A stretch of DNA of 64,000 nt. Source: Pseudomonas viridiflava (lineage in GTDB: Bacteria > Pseudomonadota > Gammaproteobacteria > Pseudomonadales > Pseudomonadaceae). The notes under the pieces were generated by a model. The model was not told the DNA's origin. It saw nothing but the letters and a program-made list of their open reading frames with translations, and did no database searches. A program made the position numbers and the translations under genes. Below are positions 16,195-25,499 of the stretch, in pieces; the stretch's first letter is position 1, and each line of letters starts with the position of its first letter. The stretch is from positions 1-64,000 of the forward strand of contig NZ_UUIS01000056.1 in assembly GCF_900589395.1 (NCBI RefSeq). The letters run 5' to 3'.

Positions 16195-18048
16195 ATGCTG
16201 GGAGCATTTGAACGCAAGCTTGACCCTTTCCCGCCCGATGAAGCCCCGCCGCCGCCTGCTGGCATGGCGCGATTCCTGTGGGCCTGCACACGCGGTGCGC
16301 GTGGTTACATTCTGGCGTTTGCCGTACTCAGTGCCTGTGTATCGATCTATGAAGCCTGGCTGTTTTCCTTTCTCGGCCAGGTCGTGGACCTGCTATCGGC
16401 CTGGCAAGCGGGCGGTGATACGGCCGGGCAGGAAAGCCGGGTACTGTGGGGCATCGGCCTGCTGCTGGTGACCAGCATTGTGCTGGTGGCCTTGCGGACC
16501 ATGGTTCAGCACCAGGTATTGGCGATCAACCTGCCGTTGCGGCTGCGCTGGGACTTCCACCGCCTGATGCTGCGACAAAGCCTGTCGTTTTTCTCCGATG
16601 AGTTTTCCGGCCGGGTCACCACCAAGGTGATGCAGACCGCGCTGTCTGTGCGCGAGGTGCTGTTCACGCTGATCGAGATCATTCCCGGGATCGGTGTGTA
16701 TTTCATCGCCATCATCGCCCTGGCCGGTGGCTTCGCACTCAAACTGATGCTGCCCTTCCTGGCGTGGATCGTCCTGTTCGGGCTGGCGATGCGCTATTTC
16801 GTACCGCGCCTGGGCAAGGTCGGGCAGGAACAGGCCAATGCACGCTCCTCGATGACCGGACGTATCTCGGACGCCTACACCAACATCACCACGGTAAAAC
16901 TGTTCTCCCACTCCAAGCGTGAAGCGCATTTTGCCCGCGCGGCGATGGAGGATTTCAAGCAGACCGGCTTTCGCCAGATGCGCCTGGTCAGCCAGTTCGA
17001 GATCGTCAACCAGGCGCTGGTGGTCGCGCTGATCATGGGCGCCGGCGGCTATGCCCTGTGGCTGTGGCACCAGGGCGAAGTCGGCACCGGGGCGGTGGCG
17101 GCCATTACCGCCATGGCGCTGCGCATCAATGGCATGTCGCACTGGATCATGTGGCAGATGACGTCGCTGTTCGAAAACATCGGCACCGTCCAGGACGGTA
17201 TGGAAACCCTGACCCGCGGCCCCAAGGTGCAGGATGCACCAGACGCGAGCGCGCTGGTCACCTCCGGCGGCGCGGTCACGTTCGACCAGGTGAGCTTCAA
17301 CTACAACGGCGAGCGCCAGGTCCTCGAAGGGCTGAACCTGAACATCCGTGCCGGCGAAAAAATCGGCCTGGTGGGCCGCTCCGGTGCGGGTAAATCCACG
17401 CTGATCAACCTGCTGCTGCGCTTTTACGACGTGGACAGCGGCGAGATTCGCATCGACGGGCAGAACATCGCGCACGTCACCCAGGACAGCCTGCGCAGCG
17501 CCATTGGCATGGTGACCCAGGACACCTCGCTGCTGCACCGTTCCATTCGCGACAACATCGCCTATGGCCGACCTGACGCGAGCGACGAGCAAATCCGCCG
17601 CGCTGCCGTCAATGCCCAGGCCGATGGGTTCATCAGCCAGTTGAGCGACAAGCAGGGCCACTCGGGCTACGACACGCTGGTGGGCGAGCGCGGAATCAAG
17701 CTGTCAGGTGGCCAGCGTCAACGCGTCGCCATTGCCCGGGTGATGCTCAAGAACGCCCCCATCCTGCTGCTGGACGAAGCCACCAGCGCGCTGGACTCGG
17801 AAGTTGAAGTGGCCATTCAGGAAAGCCTCGATGAAATGATGCAGGGCAAGACGGTCATTGCCATCGCCCACCGTTTATCGACAATTGCTGCCATGGACCG
17901 GCTTATCGTCATGGATGACGGGCGCATCATCGAGCAGGGCAGCCACAGTGAACTGCTGGCGAAAAACGGCGTTTACGCGCGCCTGTGGCAGCACCAGAGC
18001 GGCGGGTTTCTGGGTGAGGATCAGGGGGTGGTCGAAGCGGTGGAATAA
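16195..18048 (+). CDS. ABC exporter, fused membrane and ATPase domains
   Basis: This 617-residue half-size exporter has an N-terminal membrane domain with about six helices (residues about 40-330) and a C-terminal ATPase. Walker A is GRSGAGKST, the signature [13 protein letters not shown], and Walker B ILLLDEATSALDSE, followed by the switch His in IAHRLSTI. It should act as a homodimer exporting lipid or drug-like molecules; the substrate is unknown. The start has TGGAGACCTCC before ATG. It is a single gene between a REP pair and the hairpin at 18064-18085. Confidence 0.9.
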   Translation: MLGAFERKLDPFPPDEAPPPPAGMARFLWACTRGARGYILAFAVLSACVSIYEAWLFSFLGQVVDLLSAWQAGGDTAGQESRVLWGIGLLLVTSIVLVALRTMVQHQVLAINLPLRLRWDFHRLMLRQSLSFFSDEFSGRVTTKVMQTALSVREVLFTLIEIIPGIGVYFIAIIALAGGFALKLMLPFLAWIVLFGLAMRYFVPRLGKVGQEQANARSSMTGRISDAYTNITTVKLFSHSKREAHFARAAMEDFKQTGFRQMRLVSQFEIVNQALVVALIMGAGGYALWLWHQGEVGTGAVAAITAMALRINGMSHWIMWQMTSLFENIGTVQDGMETLTRGPKVQDAPDASALVTSGGAVTFDQVSFNYNGERQVLEGLNLNIRAGEKIGLVGRSGAGKSTLINLLLRFYDVDSGEIRIDGQNIAHVTQDSLRSAIGMVTQDTSLLHRSIRDNIAYGRPDASDEQIRRAAVNAQADGFISQLSDKQGHSGYDTLVGERGIKLSGGQRQRVAIARVMLKNAPILLLDEATSALDSEVEVAIQESLDEMMQGKTVIAIAHRLSTIAAMDRLIVMDDGRIIEQGSHSELLAKNGVYARLWQHQSGGFLGEDQGVVEAVE

Positions 18049-18063
18049 AACTGAAAACTTAAA

Positions 18064-18085
18064 GGCGGGCCTCGCAAGGCCCGCC
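18064..18085. terminator. Terminator hairpin between convergent genes
   Basis: GGCGGGCC, loop TCGCAA, GGCCCGCC is a perfect 8-bp GC stem. On the minus strand it is followed by TTTAAGTTTT, so it best terminates the tiny gene at 18094-18168. It may also stop the exporter transcript. Confidence 0.75.
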
Positions 18086-18093
18086 ACTGCAGA

Positions 18094-18168
18094 TCAATGC
18101 ATGAACAGCGCGATCAGGATAATGATCGGGATAGGTACGCCGAGAAACCACAAGAGTAAGGAACGCAT
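18094..18168 (-). CDS. 24-residue single-helix membrane protein
   Basis: The 24-codon frame begins MRSLLLWFLGVPIPIIIL and ends ALFMH. It has AGGAG six bases before the ATG and a terminator hairpin 9 bases beyond its stop. The peptide is almost entirely one hydrophobic helix with a Pro-Ile-Pro kink. Very similar tiny proteins of the form MRS..WFLG.PIPIIILIALF are, to my knowledge, widespread in Proteobacteria and uncharacterised. It is 48 bases from the next minus-strand gene (18217), with which it may be co-transcribed. Confidence 0.75.
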   Translation of the reverse strand: MRSLLLWFLGVPIPIIILIALFMH

Positions 18169-18216
18169 GTCTGTCTCCTGGCCCGGACCGTGCCGGGCGA
18201 TGATTGCAATAGAGGC

Positions 18217-19152
18217 TCAGCCCAGGGTGGTGCGGTCACGCACGACGGTGTCGTACGGGTCCTCGATCCATTGGGCGCGATCACGCTGACGGCCGCCGAA
18301 CAATGCCGCGAAGCTGGCGAAGAACGCACCGCACAACAGCGCCACGAAGGTCCACAGGGCGGTATGCGCCGCCACGCTTGCAGCCGCGTCGGCCGCCTGT
18401 TGTGCGGCAACCTTGGCGTCTTGTGCTGCCTTCAACGCTTGGGCGTAGACCTGGTCGACGCGCTGTTCGGCCTCTTGCTGGGTCAGGCCGGTGCGCTGGG
18501 CCACGAACTGCGCCAGGTAGGTCCGGTCATCGGGATTCAGGGCTGTATCACCGGCCAGGGCCTTGTTGAAAATGCGGCTGGTCACGCCTTGTGCGTCGGC
18601 CTGGCTGGCCTGGGACGGGTCGGTGCTGCGCAGCAGCTTGTCGACGAAATACCCGCCCTGGTCCTGAGCAGTGGCTGCGGCACCAGCGGCAGCGGCGCCG
18701 CCTGCACTGATCACCGCGCCAGCCGCCTGGCCGCCGGCCTGGGCCACACGGCTGGCGGTGGCGCCGACGGTGCTGGCCAGTAGTACGGCAGTGACCAGTG
18801 AAGCCACCGCCCAGGCCAGAAAACCATGGCTGGTGTCGCGAAAGTACACCTCATCGCCATGCAGGTTGGCCCACTTGACGCGCAGGCGCCCGGCCAGGTA
18901 ACCGCCCAGGCCCGAGGCCAGGATCTGCGTGGCCAGCAACCAGACAATGGTCGAAACGCCCAGTGCCTTGGCGCTCAAGCCCTCATTGGCCCATGGCGAT
19001 GAGGCCGCAAAACCCAGCCCGGCGCCGAGCACCAGCAGGATCATCGACAGGGCGGCCGCCGCCGCGGCACCGGCGAAGATCGCCGCCCAGGAGACCCCCG
19101 ACTGGTTGGCCCTGTCGGGCGAGTAATTGGGGTATTGCACAGGTGTGATCAT
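18217..19152 (-). CDS. Inner-membrane protein of unknown function
   Basis: This 311-residue protein has a hydrophobic first third with three likely helices (WAAIFAGAAAAAALSMILLVLGAG, TIVWLLATQILASGLGGYLAG, LAWAVASLVTAVLLAST). An Ala/Gln-rich, probably coiled middle (QVYAQALKAAQDAKVAAQQA) follows, and a last helix (ALWTFVALLCGAFFASFAALFGG). The start at 19152 is chosen as the ATG with AAAGG upstream; an in-frame ATG further up is less convincing. Such proteins are annotated only as membrane proteins in Pseudomonas, as far as I know. Confidence 0.7.
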   Translation of the reverse strand: MITPVQYPNYSPDRANQSGVSWAAIFAGAAAAAALSMILLVLGAGLGFAASSPWANEGLSAKALGVSTIVWLLATQILASGLGGYLAGRLRVKWANLHGDEVYFRDTSHGFLAWAVASLVTAVLLASTVGATASRVAQAGGQAAGAVISAGGAAAAGAAATAQDQGGYFVDKLLRSTDPSQASQADAQGVTSRIFNKALAGDTALNPDDRTYLAQFVAQRTGLTQQEAEQRVDQVYAQALKAAQDAKVAAQQAADAAASVAAHTALWTFVALLCGAFFASFAALFGGRQRDRAQWIEDPYDTVVRDRTTLG

Positions 19153-19282
19153 GATTGCAGGCCTTTTGCAGTTAAGGATTTGGTCCATCACTGCTTTCGA
19201 CCGGCTCGCTTCGCCAGATGTTTCAAAATATTATGGCCGGCTGACGTAATGCCGCTTACGGACATGCCTGTCTGCCAGAAAC

Positions 19283-19305
19283 AAAAAAGCACCCGAGGGT
19301 GCTTT
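19283..19305 (-). terminator. Intrinsic terminator of the OsmC-YcaO gene
   Basis: AAAGCACCC-GA-GGGTGCTTT forms a tight stem. The A-run on the plus strand gives a T-tract on the minus strand. It is 28 bases beyond the stop of the minus-strand gene at 19333. Confidence 0.85.
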
Positions 19306-19332
19306 CATGCTTGATGCAGGGCGTTTATTCAA

Positions 19333-21528
19333 TCAGGCCACAGTCCTGGCGCGCGCCGCATGCAGTTTTTTATAACTGTCGACCAGCCGCAGATGCCGGT
19401 CCAGGCCTTCGAGTTTCAGGCTTGTCGGGGTCAGGCCATAAAAGCGTACGCTGCCGTCGATCGAGCCCATGACCGCATCCATGCGCGGATTGCCGAACAT
19501 GCGCCGGAAGTTGACGAGGTAATCGTCAATGTTCATATCCTCGTCCAGCGTAACTTCCAGAACTGCATTCAAGGCCTGGTAGAACAAGCCGCGCTCGACC
19601 GTGTTGTCGTTGTACTGCAAGAAGGCCTCGACCAGCTCCTTGGCCTCTTCGAATTTCTTCAGGGCCAGGTAGATCAGCAGTTTCAGTTCCAGGATCGTCA
19701 ACTGGCCCCAGACCGTGTTGTCGTCGAACTCGATGCCGATCAGGGTGGTGATGGTGGTGTAGTCGTCCTGGTCGCTTTGTTCCAGGCGCTTGACCAAGGA
19801 TCTGAGGCCGACAACGCTCAGGCTGTGCAGGTTGAGAATGTCGGCGCGGTACAACAGCGCCTTGTTGGTGTTGTCCCACACCAGGTCTTCGACCGGGTAG
19901 ATTTCCGAATAGTCCGGCACCAGGATGCGGCAGGCCTTGGCACCGATGTGCTCATAGACCGCCATGTACACTTCCTTGCCCATGTCTTCGAGAATACCGA
20001 ACAGGGTGGCGGCTTCCTCAGCGTTGGCGTTTTCGCCCTCGGCCGAAAAATCCCATTCGACAAAGTCGACATCAGCCTTGGCGCTGAAAAAGCGCCACGA
20101 CACCACACCGCTGGAGTCGATGAAGTGCTCGACGAAGTTGTTCGGCTCGGTCACCGCATGGCTTTCGAACGTCGGCGCCGGCAGGTCGTTCAAGCCTTCG
20201 AAGCTGCGGCCCTGCAGCAGTTCGGTCAGGCTGCGTTCCAGCGCTACCTCAAGGCTTGGGTGCGCGCCGAACGAGGCAAACACGCCGCCGGTGCGCGGGT
20301 TCATCAGGGTCACGCACATCACCGGAAACTGCCCGCCCAGCGAAGCATCCTTGACCAGCACCGGGAAGCCCTGCTCTTCAAGCCCCTGAATACCGGCCAG
20401 AATGCCCGGGTATTTGGCCAGCACTTCCTGCGGCACATCCGGCAGGGCCATTTCGCTCTCGAGGATTTCACGCTTGACCGCACGCTCGAAGATTTCCGAC
20501 AGGCACTGCACCTGCGCTTCGGCCAGCGTGTTGCCGGCGCTCATGCCGTTGCTCAGGTACAGGTTTTCGATCAGGTTGGACGGGAAGTACACCACTTCGC
20601 CATCGGACTGGCGCACGAACGGCAGCGAGCAGATACCGCGCTTGGTATTACCGGAGTTGGTGTCATACAGGTGCGTGCCGCGCAGTTCGCCGTCGGGGTT
20701 GTAGATCGCCAGGCAATACTCATCGAGAATGTCGGCCGGCAGCGCACCCTTGGGGCCGGGCTGGAACCAGCGCTCGTCCGGGTAGTGCACGAACGCCGCG
20801 TTGGCGATGTCCTCACCCCAGAACTGGTCGTTATAGAAGAAGTTACAGTTGAGCCGCTCGATGAACTCGCCCAATGCCGAGGCCAGCGCACCTTCCTTGG
20901 TGGCACCCTTGCCGTTGGTGAAGCACATGGGCGAGTGGGCATCGCGGATGTGCAGCGACCAGACATTGGGCACGATATTGCGCCACGAGGCGACTTCGAT
21001 CTTCATGCCCAGGCCGGCCAGGATGGCCGACATGTTGGCAATGGTCTGCTCCAGCGGCAGGTCCTTGCCGGCAATGTAGGTGCTGGCATCGCAGGCCGGG
21101 TCGAGCAGCAACAGGGCGTCGGCATTGGCGTCCAGGTTGTCGACTTCTTCGATCACAAATTGCGGACCGGCCTGCACCACCTTCTTGACCGTGCAGCGGT
21201 CGATGGAGCGCAGGATGCCCTGACGGTCCTTGTCGCTGATGTCGGCCGGCAACTCGACCTGGATCTTGAAGATCTGGTTGTAGCGATTTTCCGGGTCGAC
21301 AATGTTGTTTTGCGACAGGCAAATATTCTCGGTCGGAATGTCGCGCGTGGCGCAGTACAACTTGACGAAGTAAGCCGCACAGAGGGCCGAGGAAGCCAGG
21401 AAGTAATCGAAGGGTCCGGGCGCCGAGCCGTCGCCTTTGTAGCGGATCGGCTGATCGGCGATGACCGTGAAGTCATCGAACTTCGCTTCCAGTCGAAGGT
21501 TGTCGAGAAAGTTAACCTTGATTTCCAT
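19333..21528 (-). CDS. OsmC-domain/YcaO-domain fusion protein
   Basis: This 731-residue protein has an OsmC-like domain at residues about 1-135, followed by a YcaO domain (about 160-560) and a helical C-terminal region (about 580-731) with TPR-like character. The OsmC part includes SAPGPFDYFLASSALCAAYFV, where the family Cys lies. The YcaO part includes GKGATKEGALASALGEFIERL and CLSEIFERAVKREI, which hold acidic ATP/Mg-binding residues. YcaO proteins activate backbone amides with ATP; E. coli YcaO has been linked to S12 methylthiolation. E. coli YcaO lacks the OsmC part. No precursor peptide or partner gene is nearby. The start at 21528 gives MEIKVNFLDNLRLEAKFDD. Confidence 0.9.
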   Translation of the reverse strand: MEIKVNFLDNLRLEAKFDDFTVIADQPIRYKGDGSAPGPFDYFLASSALCAAYFVKLYCATRDIPTENICLSQNNIVDPENRYNQIFKIQVELPADISDKDRQGILRSIDRCTVKKVVQAGPQFVIEEVDNLDANADALLLLDPACDASTYIAGKDLPLEQTIANMSAILAGLGMKIEVASWRNIVPNVWSLHIRDAHSPMCFTNGKGATKEGALASALGEFIERLNCNFFYNDQFWGEDIANAAFVHYPDERWFQPGPKGALPADILDEYCLAIYNPDGELRGTHLYDTNSGNTKRGICSLPFVRQSDGEVVYFPSNLIENLYLSNGMSAGNTLAEAQVQCLSEIFERAVKREILESEMALPDVPQEVLAKYPGILAGIQGLEEQGFPVLVKDASLGGQFPVMCVTLMNPRTGGVFASFGAHPSLEVALERSLTELLQGRSFEGLNDLPAPTFESHAVTEPNNFVEHFIDSSGVVSWRFFSAKADVDFVEWDFSAEGENANAEEAATLFGILEDMGKEVYMAVYEHIGAKACRILVPDYSEIYPVEDLVWDNTNKALLYRADILNLHSLSVVGLRSLVKRLEQSDQDDYTTITTLIGIEFDDNTVWGQLTILELKLLIYLALKKFEEAKELVEAFLQYNDNTVERGLFYQALNAVLEVTLDEDMNIDDYLVNFRRMFGNPRMDAVMGSIDGSVRFYGLTPTSLKLEGLDRHLRLVDSYKKLHAARARTVA

Positions 21529-21729
21529 GCGGGAATTACCATCGTCGCGTAACACAAATTGGCGCGCATTATCCCGGTTTTACCGGCTCACGTCTTGTGC
21601 TTCCGGGCGGTGGCGATGCCTCTGCAAGGCCTGACAGCAGCCACTGGAGAACACGCCCGCCACGCACCACGTGGATAGACGCCATTGCCCGACACCTGCT
21701 AAAAGGCTGGGCATTGAATAGGAATAACA

Positions 21730-22632
21730 ATGAAACTGCATCAACTCCGCGCGCTGGTCTGCATCCATGAAACCGGCAGCCTGCAGGACGCTTCGGCCGT
21801 GTTGCACCTGACGCAATCGGCCTTGAGCCGGGCGATCAAGGAGCTGGAAAGCGAGCTGGGCATTACCCTGCTGGTGCGCTCGAACAAAGGCATGAAGCTG
21901 ACCGAATATGGCCAGCGCATGCTGGGCCATGCGCGCCAGGCCCTGGAAAGTGTGCGCCGTGCACGCCAGGAAATCGAAGACATGAAGGGCCTGGTGGTGA
22001 GTGAAATCACCATTGGCGTCACACCGGTGACCGCCCTGCTGCACCCGCTCAAGCAAGCGCTGGTCGAGTTTCAGCAGCTGTACCCGCAAGCCACGCTGAG
22101 GGTGCTGGAAATGCGCCCGACCCAACTGTTGCAGCACCTGCGTGACGGCCTGCTGGATTTCGCCCTGACCTCGCAGTTGCCGGCCAGCACCGTGGGGCTG
22201 GACTGGCAGCCGTTATGCCGGGTCAAGGGGGCTGTGGTGGTGCGCAAGGACCATCCATTGCGTCACGTCAAGTCGCTGCGTTTGTTGCAGCAGGCGCAGT
22301 GGATCAGTGTCGATCCACTGACCGACAGCCAGTCGCAGTTCAACCAGCTGTTCGAAGGCAGCGCCCTGGCCCGGCCGCGCAAGGTGTTCGAGTGCACGGC
22401 GATGAACCTGGCCATCAAGCTGCTGATCGACAGCGACGTGGTCATGACCATGAGCGAGGCGGCGCTGGGGCATGATCTGGTGGGCCTGAGTGACATGTCC
22501 AAATACCTGCACAAGGTCGAAATCCAGGAGCCGGTGCCCGACTACTTCGTCAATCTGGTCTGCGTCAACCGCAGCTTCCTGACCAAGACCGCCGGGCAGT
22601 TGTTCAGCATGCTCGAAGCACGGCTGCTCTGA
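21730..22632 (+). CDS. LysR-family transcriptional regulator
   Basis: This 300-residue regulator has the N-terminal winged helix-turn-helix (MKLHQLRALVCIHETGSLQD, then AVLHLTQSALSRAIKELESELG) and a C-terminal effector domain starting near residue 90. The gene ends 2 bases before the convergent porin gene. The MFS/amidohydrolase pair downstream is the likely target, but no operator was identified. Confidence 0.92.
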   Translation: MKLHQLRALVCIHETGSLQDASAVLHLTQSALSRAIKELESELGITLLVRSNKGMKLTEYGQRMLGHARQALESVRRARQEIEDMKGLVVSEITIGVTPVTALLHPLKQALVEFQQLYPQATLRVLEMRPTQLLQHLRDGLLDFALTSQLPASTVGLDWQPLCRVKGAVVVRKDHPLRHVKSLRLLQQAQWISVDPLTDSQSQFNQLFEGSALARPRKVFECTAMNLAIKLLIDSDVVMTMSEAALGHDLVGLSDMSKYLHKVEIQEPVPDYFVNLVCVNRSFLTKTAGQLFSMLEARLL

Positions 22633-22634
22633 AT

Positions 22635-23798
22635 TCAAAAGTTGTAGTACACCCCGACGGCCAGGTCTTGCGGGGCGTCGTCACGCGCCGCCAGGGGGAT
22701 GGCGGCATAGGTCTGGCCCGCATCGCCTTGATTGACCACCCTGCCCGCACGCACATACACAGCGGTGTGCGGATTCAGGAAATGATCGTAGCCGACCATC
22801 ACACCCCAGGCATCGTTGTCGCGCCCCGGCACCTGGCGCTTGACCACCACGGCACGAGCCAGGTGCTTGCCGACCGGCACCATCAGGCCGCCGGTGACCA
22901 CATTCAGGTCAGGCACGGCCGCCGCGTCGACTGCCTGACGCTGCCATGCCAGGCTGACACTGAACGAACCGAAGTCGTACAGGCCCAGCAGGCTGTAATA
23001 GTCGTTACGGGTCTGCCGGTCGGTCTGGGTCGCGGTGTCGTAGGGATTGCTGAGGTAGCGGTTGTAACCGGCCAGCACCGCCAGGGTCGGGCTCCAGTAA
23101 TCGAGCCGGACACCGCCGCCGCGCAGCGTCTTGCCATCGGCGGCGGCATCGTCCAGGCCGAAAGTGAGCATGCTGCCCAGGCTCAAGCCGTGCCACTTGG
23201 GCGTGGTGTAGGCCAACGAGTGCTTGGGCCGCAGGTCCAGTGCATAGGCGCCGGGCGCATTGACCGGCCGGCTCAATGAGCTGTAGGGCGACAGCTTGGC
23301 CACGGCCAGGAACGGGTCGACAAAGGACGGCGCATTCATGGCGAAGGTCTTGCCCAGCTCCAGCTTGCCCCAGCGCCGGGAGCGCACGGCCACGGCGGCC
23401 AGGCGCAGGCGGCTGACGTCACGTTTCCAGTGGCCGTCCTCTGACAGGGCGTCATCGTCGAAATTGAAGCCCTGCTCCACCACCGCCTGCACCGCCAGGT
23501 CATCGCCCAGGGATTGGCGCGCGAACACGCCGACCTTGTTGGTCCACGCCCCGCCACCACCGATCCGTGTGCCGGAGCGGCCGCCGGAATCATAAGTGTC
23601 GACGTAGCCGTCCAGCGAGCCATACACCTTGAAGGCATCGCCGTAGCCGGCGTCATTGACGTACGGGCCCAGCCCCGGCGCCAGCGCTTGCAGGCCGGGA
23701 AAACCGGCGGCTTGGGTGACCTGCGCATGACACAGGTAAACGCCGAACAACACACTGCCCGACAGCGGGCGCCAGAACGGTAAAACGTGCAAAGCCAT
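22635..23798 (-). CDS. Gram-negative general porin
   Basis: This 387-residue outer-membrane protein has a signal region around LPFWRPLSGSVLFGVYLCHAQ and mature sequence of the trimeric-porin family. FKVYGSLDGYVDTYDSGGRS starts the first strand and LAVGVYYNF ends in Phe. Segments such as LELGKTFAMNAPSFVDPF resemble the constriction-loop region. The ATG at 23798 is preferred; the frame extends upstream to 23867 without a ribosome site. It probably gives the MFS substrate entry across the outer membrane. Confidence 0.82.
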   Translation of the reverse strand: MALHVLPFWRPLSGSVLFGVYLCHAQVTQAAGFPGLQALAPGLGPYVNDAGYGDAFKVYGSLDGYVDTYDSGGRSGTRIGGGGAWTNKVGVFARQSLGDDLAVQAVVEQGFNFDDDALSEDGHWKRDVSRLRLAAVAVRSRRWGKLELGKTFAMNAPSFVDPFLAVAKLSPYSSLSRPVNAPGAYALDLRPKHSLAYTTPKWHGLSLGSMLTFGLDDAAADGKTLRGGGVRLDYWSPTLAVLAGYNRYLSNPYDTATQTDRQTRNDYYSLLGLYDFGSFSVSLAWQRQAVDAAAVPDLNVVTGGLMVPVGKHLARAVVVKRQVPGRDNDAWGVMVGYDHFLNPHTAVYVRAGRVVNQGDAGQTYAAIPLAARDDAPQDLAVGVYYNF

Positions 23799-24183
23799 GA
23801 GCAACCACCTTGTGCTGAGTGAAGGTGGCCGCAGCATCCGCCACATCCATGGCACGTCCCCATTCACCTTTGCTCAAGGCCTTGAGTGAAATGGCAGGCA
23901 TCGCTCTGGGGCGCGCCATAGCCGAGCCCAAGGGGATCGCGACCGTTTACGGATGGCCATGAGTGGCTCGCCAGGCGCGCAAAAAGTTACCGATCCACTC
24001 ACCGGTGCAGCACCGGGCTTGTGCACGTCGGGTCGTAAATGCCCAGTGACAGGCCAGGCGTATCACACCGGCCAGCCACGGCCAGCACCAACGCTCAGGG
24101 CCTTGCAGAAAAGCCAAGTGCAGATTGCCGGCGCATCGCCAACACTGCCGGCACACCCGCTCACCGGTTCAGGAAACAGCCCG
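23799..24183. other. Intergenic region between divergent porin and MFS genes
   Basis: This 385-base gap must hold the promoters of both the porin (minus) and the MFS gene (plus). An in-frame upstream extension of the MFS gene (from 23953) is open but has no membrane-protein or signal character and no ribosome site. No clear operator or terminator was seen. Confidence 0.5.
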
Positions 24184-25476
24184 ATGAAGACAACCCCAGC
24201 CGACCGTTTGCAGCCGCTTGCCCTGACCGACGCCGCCCGCAGTAAAACGCGCAAGGTGGTCATCGCCTCGTCTCTGGGCAATGGCCTGGAAATGTACGAC
24301 TTCACCGTCTACAGCTTTTTTGCCGTGATCATCGGCAAGCTTTTCTTTCCGGCCGACTCGGAGATGGCCTCGCTGCTGATGTCGCTGGCGACCTTTGCCG
24401 TCGGCTTTCTGATGCGCCCGCTGGGAGCCGTGGTGATTGGCCGGGTGGCCGACCGCCGTGGGCGCAAGGCGGCCCTGTCGCTGACCATTGGCCTGATGAC
24501 CCTGGGCACTGCAATCATTGCCTTCACCCCGACCTTTGCCAGTATCGGCATCAGTGCGTCGGTGCTGCTGGTGTTCGGGCGCCTGCTGCAAGGCTTGTCG
24601 GCCGGCGGTGAGGTCGGCACGGCGTCGGCCTTTCTCATGGAGTCGGGCCGGCGTGACAATCGCTGCTTCATGGTCAGTTGGCAAGGCGCCAGCCAGGGCG
24701 CGGCAGCCTTGGTCGGTGCGTTGACCGGGCTGGCGCTGAGCAGCAGCCTGAGTGTCGAGGCGCTGGAGTCGTGGGGCTGGCGCATCCCGTTCGTGATCGG
24801 CCTGCTGATCGGCCCGGTGGGGCTGTATATCCGCCGCAACCTGGATGAAACCCATCAGGACACCAAGGCCGTCACGCCCTTCAAGACCTTGCTGCGTGGC
24901 CAGGGGCGCACCTTGCTGCTGGGCATTTTGCTGATGGCCAGCACCACGGTGTGCATGTACATGGTGGTGTTCTACATGCCGACCTACCTGGTCAAGACCC
25001 TGCATTACCCGAGCCAGACCGCCTTTGCCCTGGTGGGGCTGGCCAGTGCGATCCTGGCGATCATCCCGCCGATCGCCGCACGCTTCGCCGACCGGCTGAC
25101 ACGCCGCAAGCCCCTGCTGTACTGGACCCTGGGTTTGCCGCTGGTGTTGGTCTACCCCTCGTTCATGTTGCTGGGCGGCGACAACACCGTGCTGTTCATG
25201 CTGGCCATCACCCTGCTGATCTTGCCGATGGCGGTCGGGGTGGGCGCGTTCATGGCGCTGTTGATGGAGGCCTTTGCGCAATCGGAGCGGGCCACCGGCA
25301 TGTCGATCATCTACAGCTTCGGGGTCACGATCTTTGGTGGTTTTTCACCGTTGCTGGTCACCTGGCTGATCGGCGTGACTGGCAACCCGCAGACGCCGGC
25401 GCTGTACCTGAGCGCCACCGTGGTGCTGAGCCTGATTGCCTTGCGCCTGTACCCCGAACACCCCGGCCGCACTTGA
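24184..25476 (+). CDS. MFS metabolite:proton symporter
   Basis: This 430-residue carrier has twelve predicted helices and belongs to the metabolite:H+ symporter (ProP/ShiA/CitA-like) family. Marker segments are SLGNGLEMYDFTVYSFFAVI in helix 1 and GRVADRRGRKAALSLTI in the 2-3 loop. AGGAAACAGCCCG precedes the ATG at 24184. The amidohydrolase gene follows after 23 bases, so carrier and hydrolase are likely one operon that imports and hydrolyses the same N-acyl or amide substrate. Confidence 0.88.
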   Translation: MKTTPADRLQPLALTDAARSKTRKVVIASSLGNGLEMYDFTVYSFFAVIIGKLFFPADSEMASLLMSLATFAVGFLMRPLGAVVIGRVADRRGRKAALSLTIGLMTLGTAIIAFTPTFASIGISASVLLVFGRLLQGLSAGGEVGTASAFLMESGRRDNRCFMVSWQGASQGAAALVGALTGLALSSSLSVEALESWGWRIPFVIGLLIGPVGLYIRRNLDETHQDTKAVTPFKTLLRGQGRTLLLGILLMASTTVCMYMVVFYMPTYLVKTLHYPSQTAFALVGLASAILAIIPPIAARFADRLTRRKPLLYWTLGLPLVLVYPSFMLLGGDNTVLFMLAITLLILPMAVGVGAFMALLMEAFAQSERATGMSIIYSFGVTIFGGFSPLLVTWLIGVTGNPQTPALYLSATVVLSLIALRLYPEHPGRT

Positions 25477-25499
25477 TCCCTCAAAACAAGGAACCTCTC

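Noticed and set aside
19360..21552. A 730-codon open frame on the plus strand across the OsmC-YcaO gene
   Set aside because: It is exactly antisense to a well-supported gene. Open antisense frames are common in GC-rich DNA with strong third-position bias, and the product has no domain character.
23953..24183. N-terminal extension of the MFS carrier
   Set aside because: It has no ribosome site and the carrier family begins near residue 1 of the ATG at 24184.
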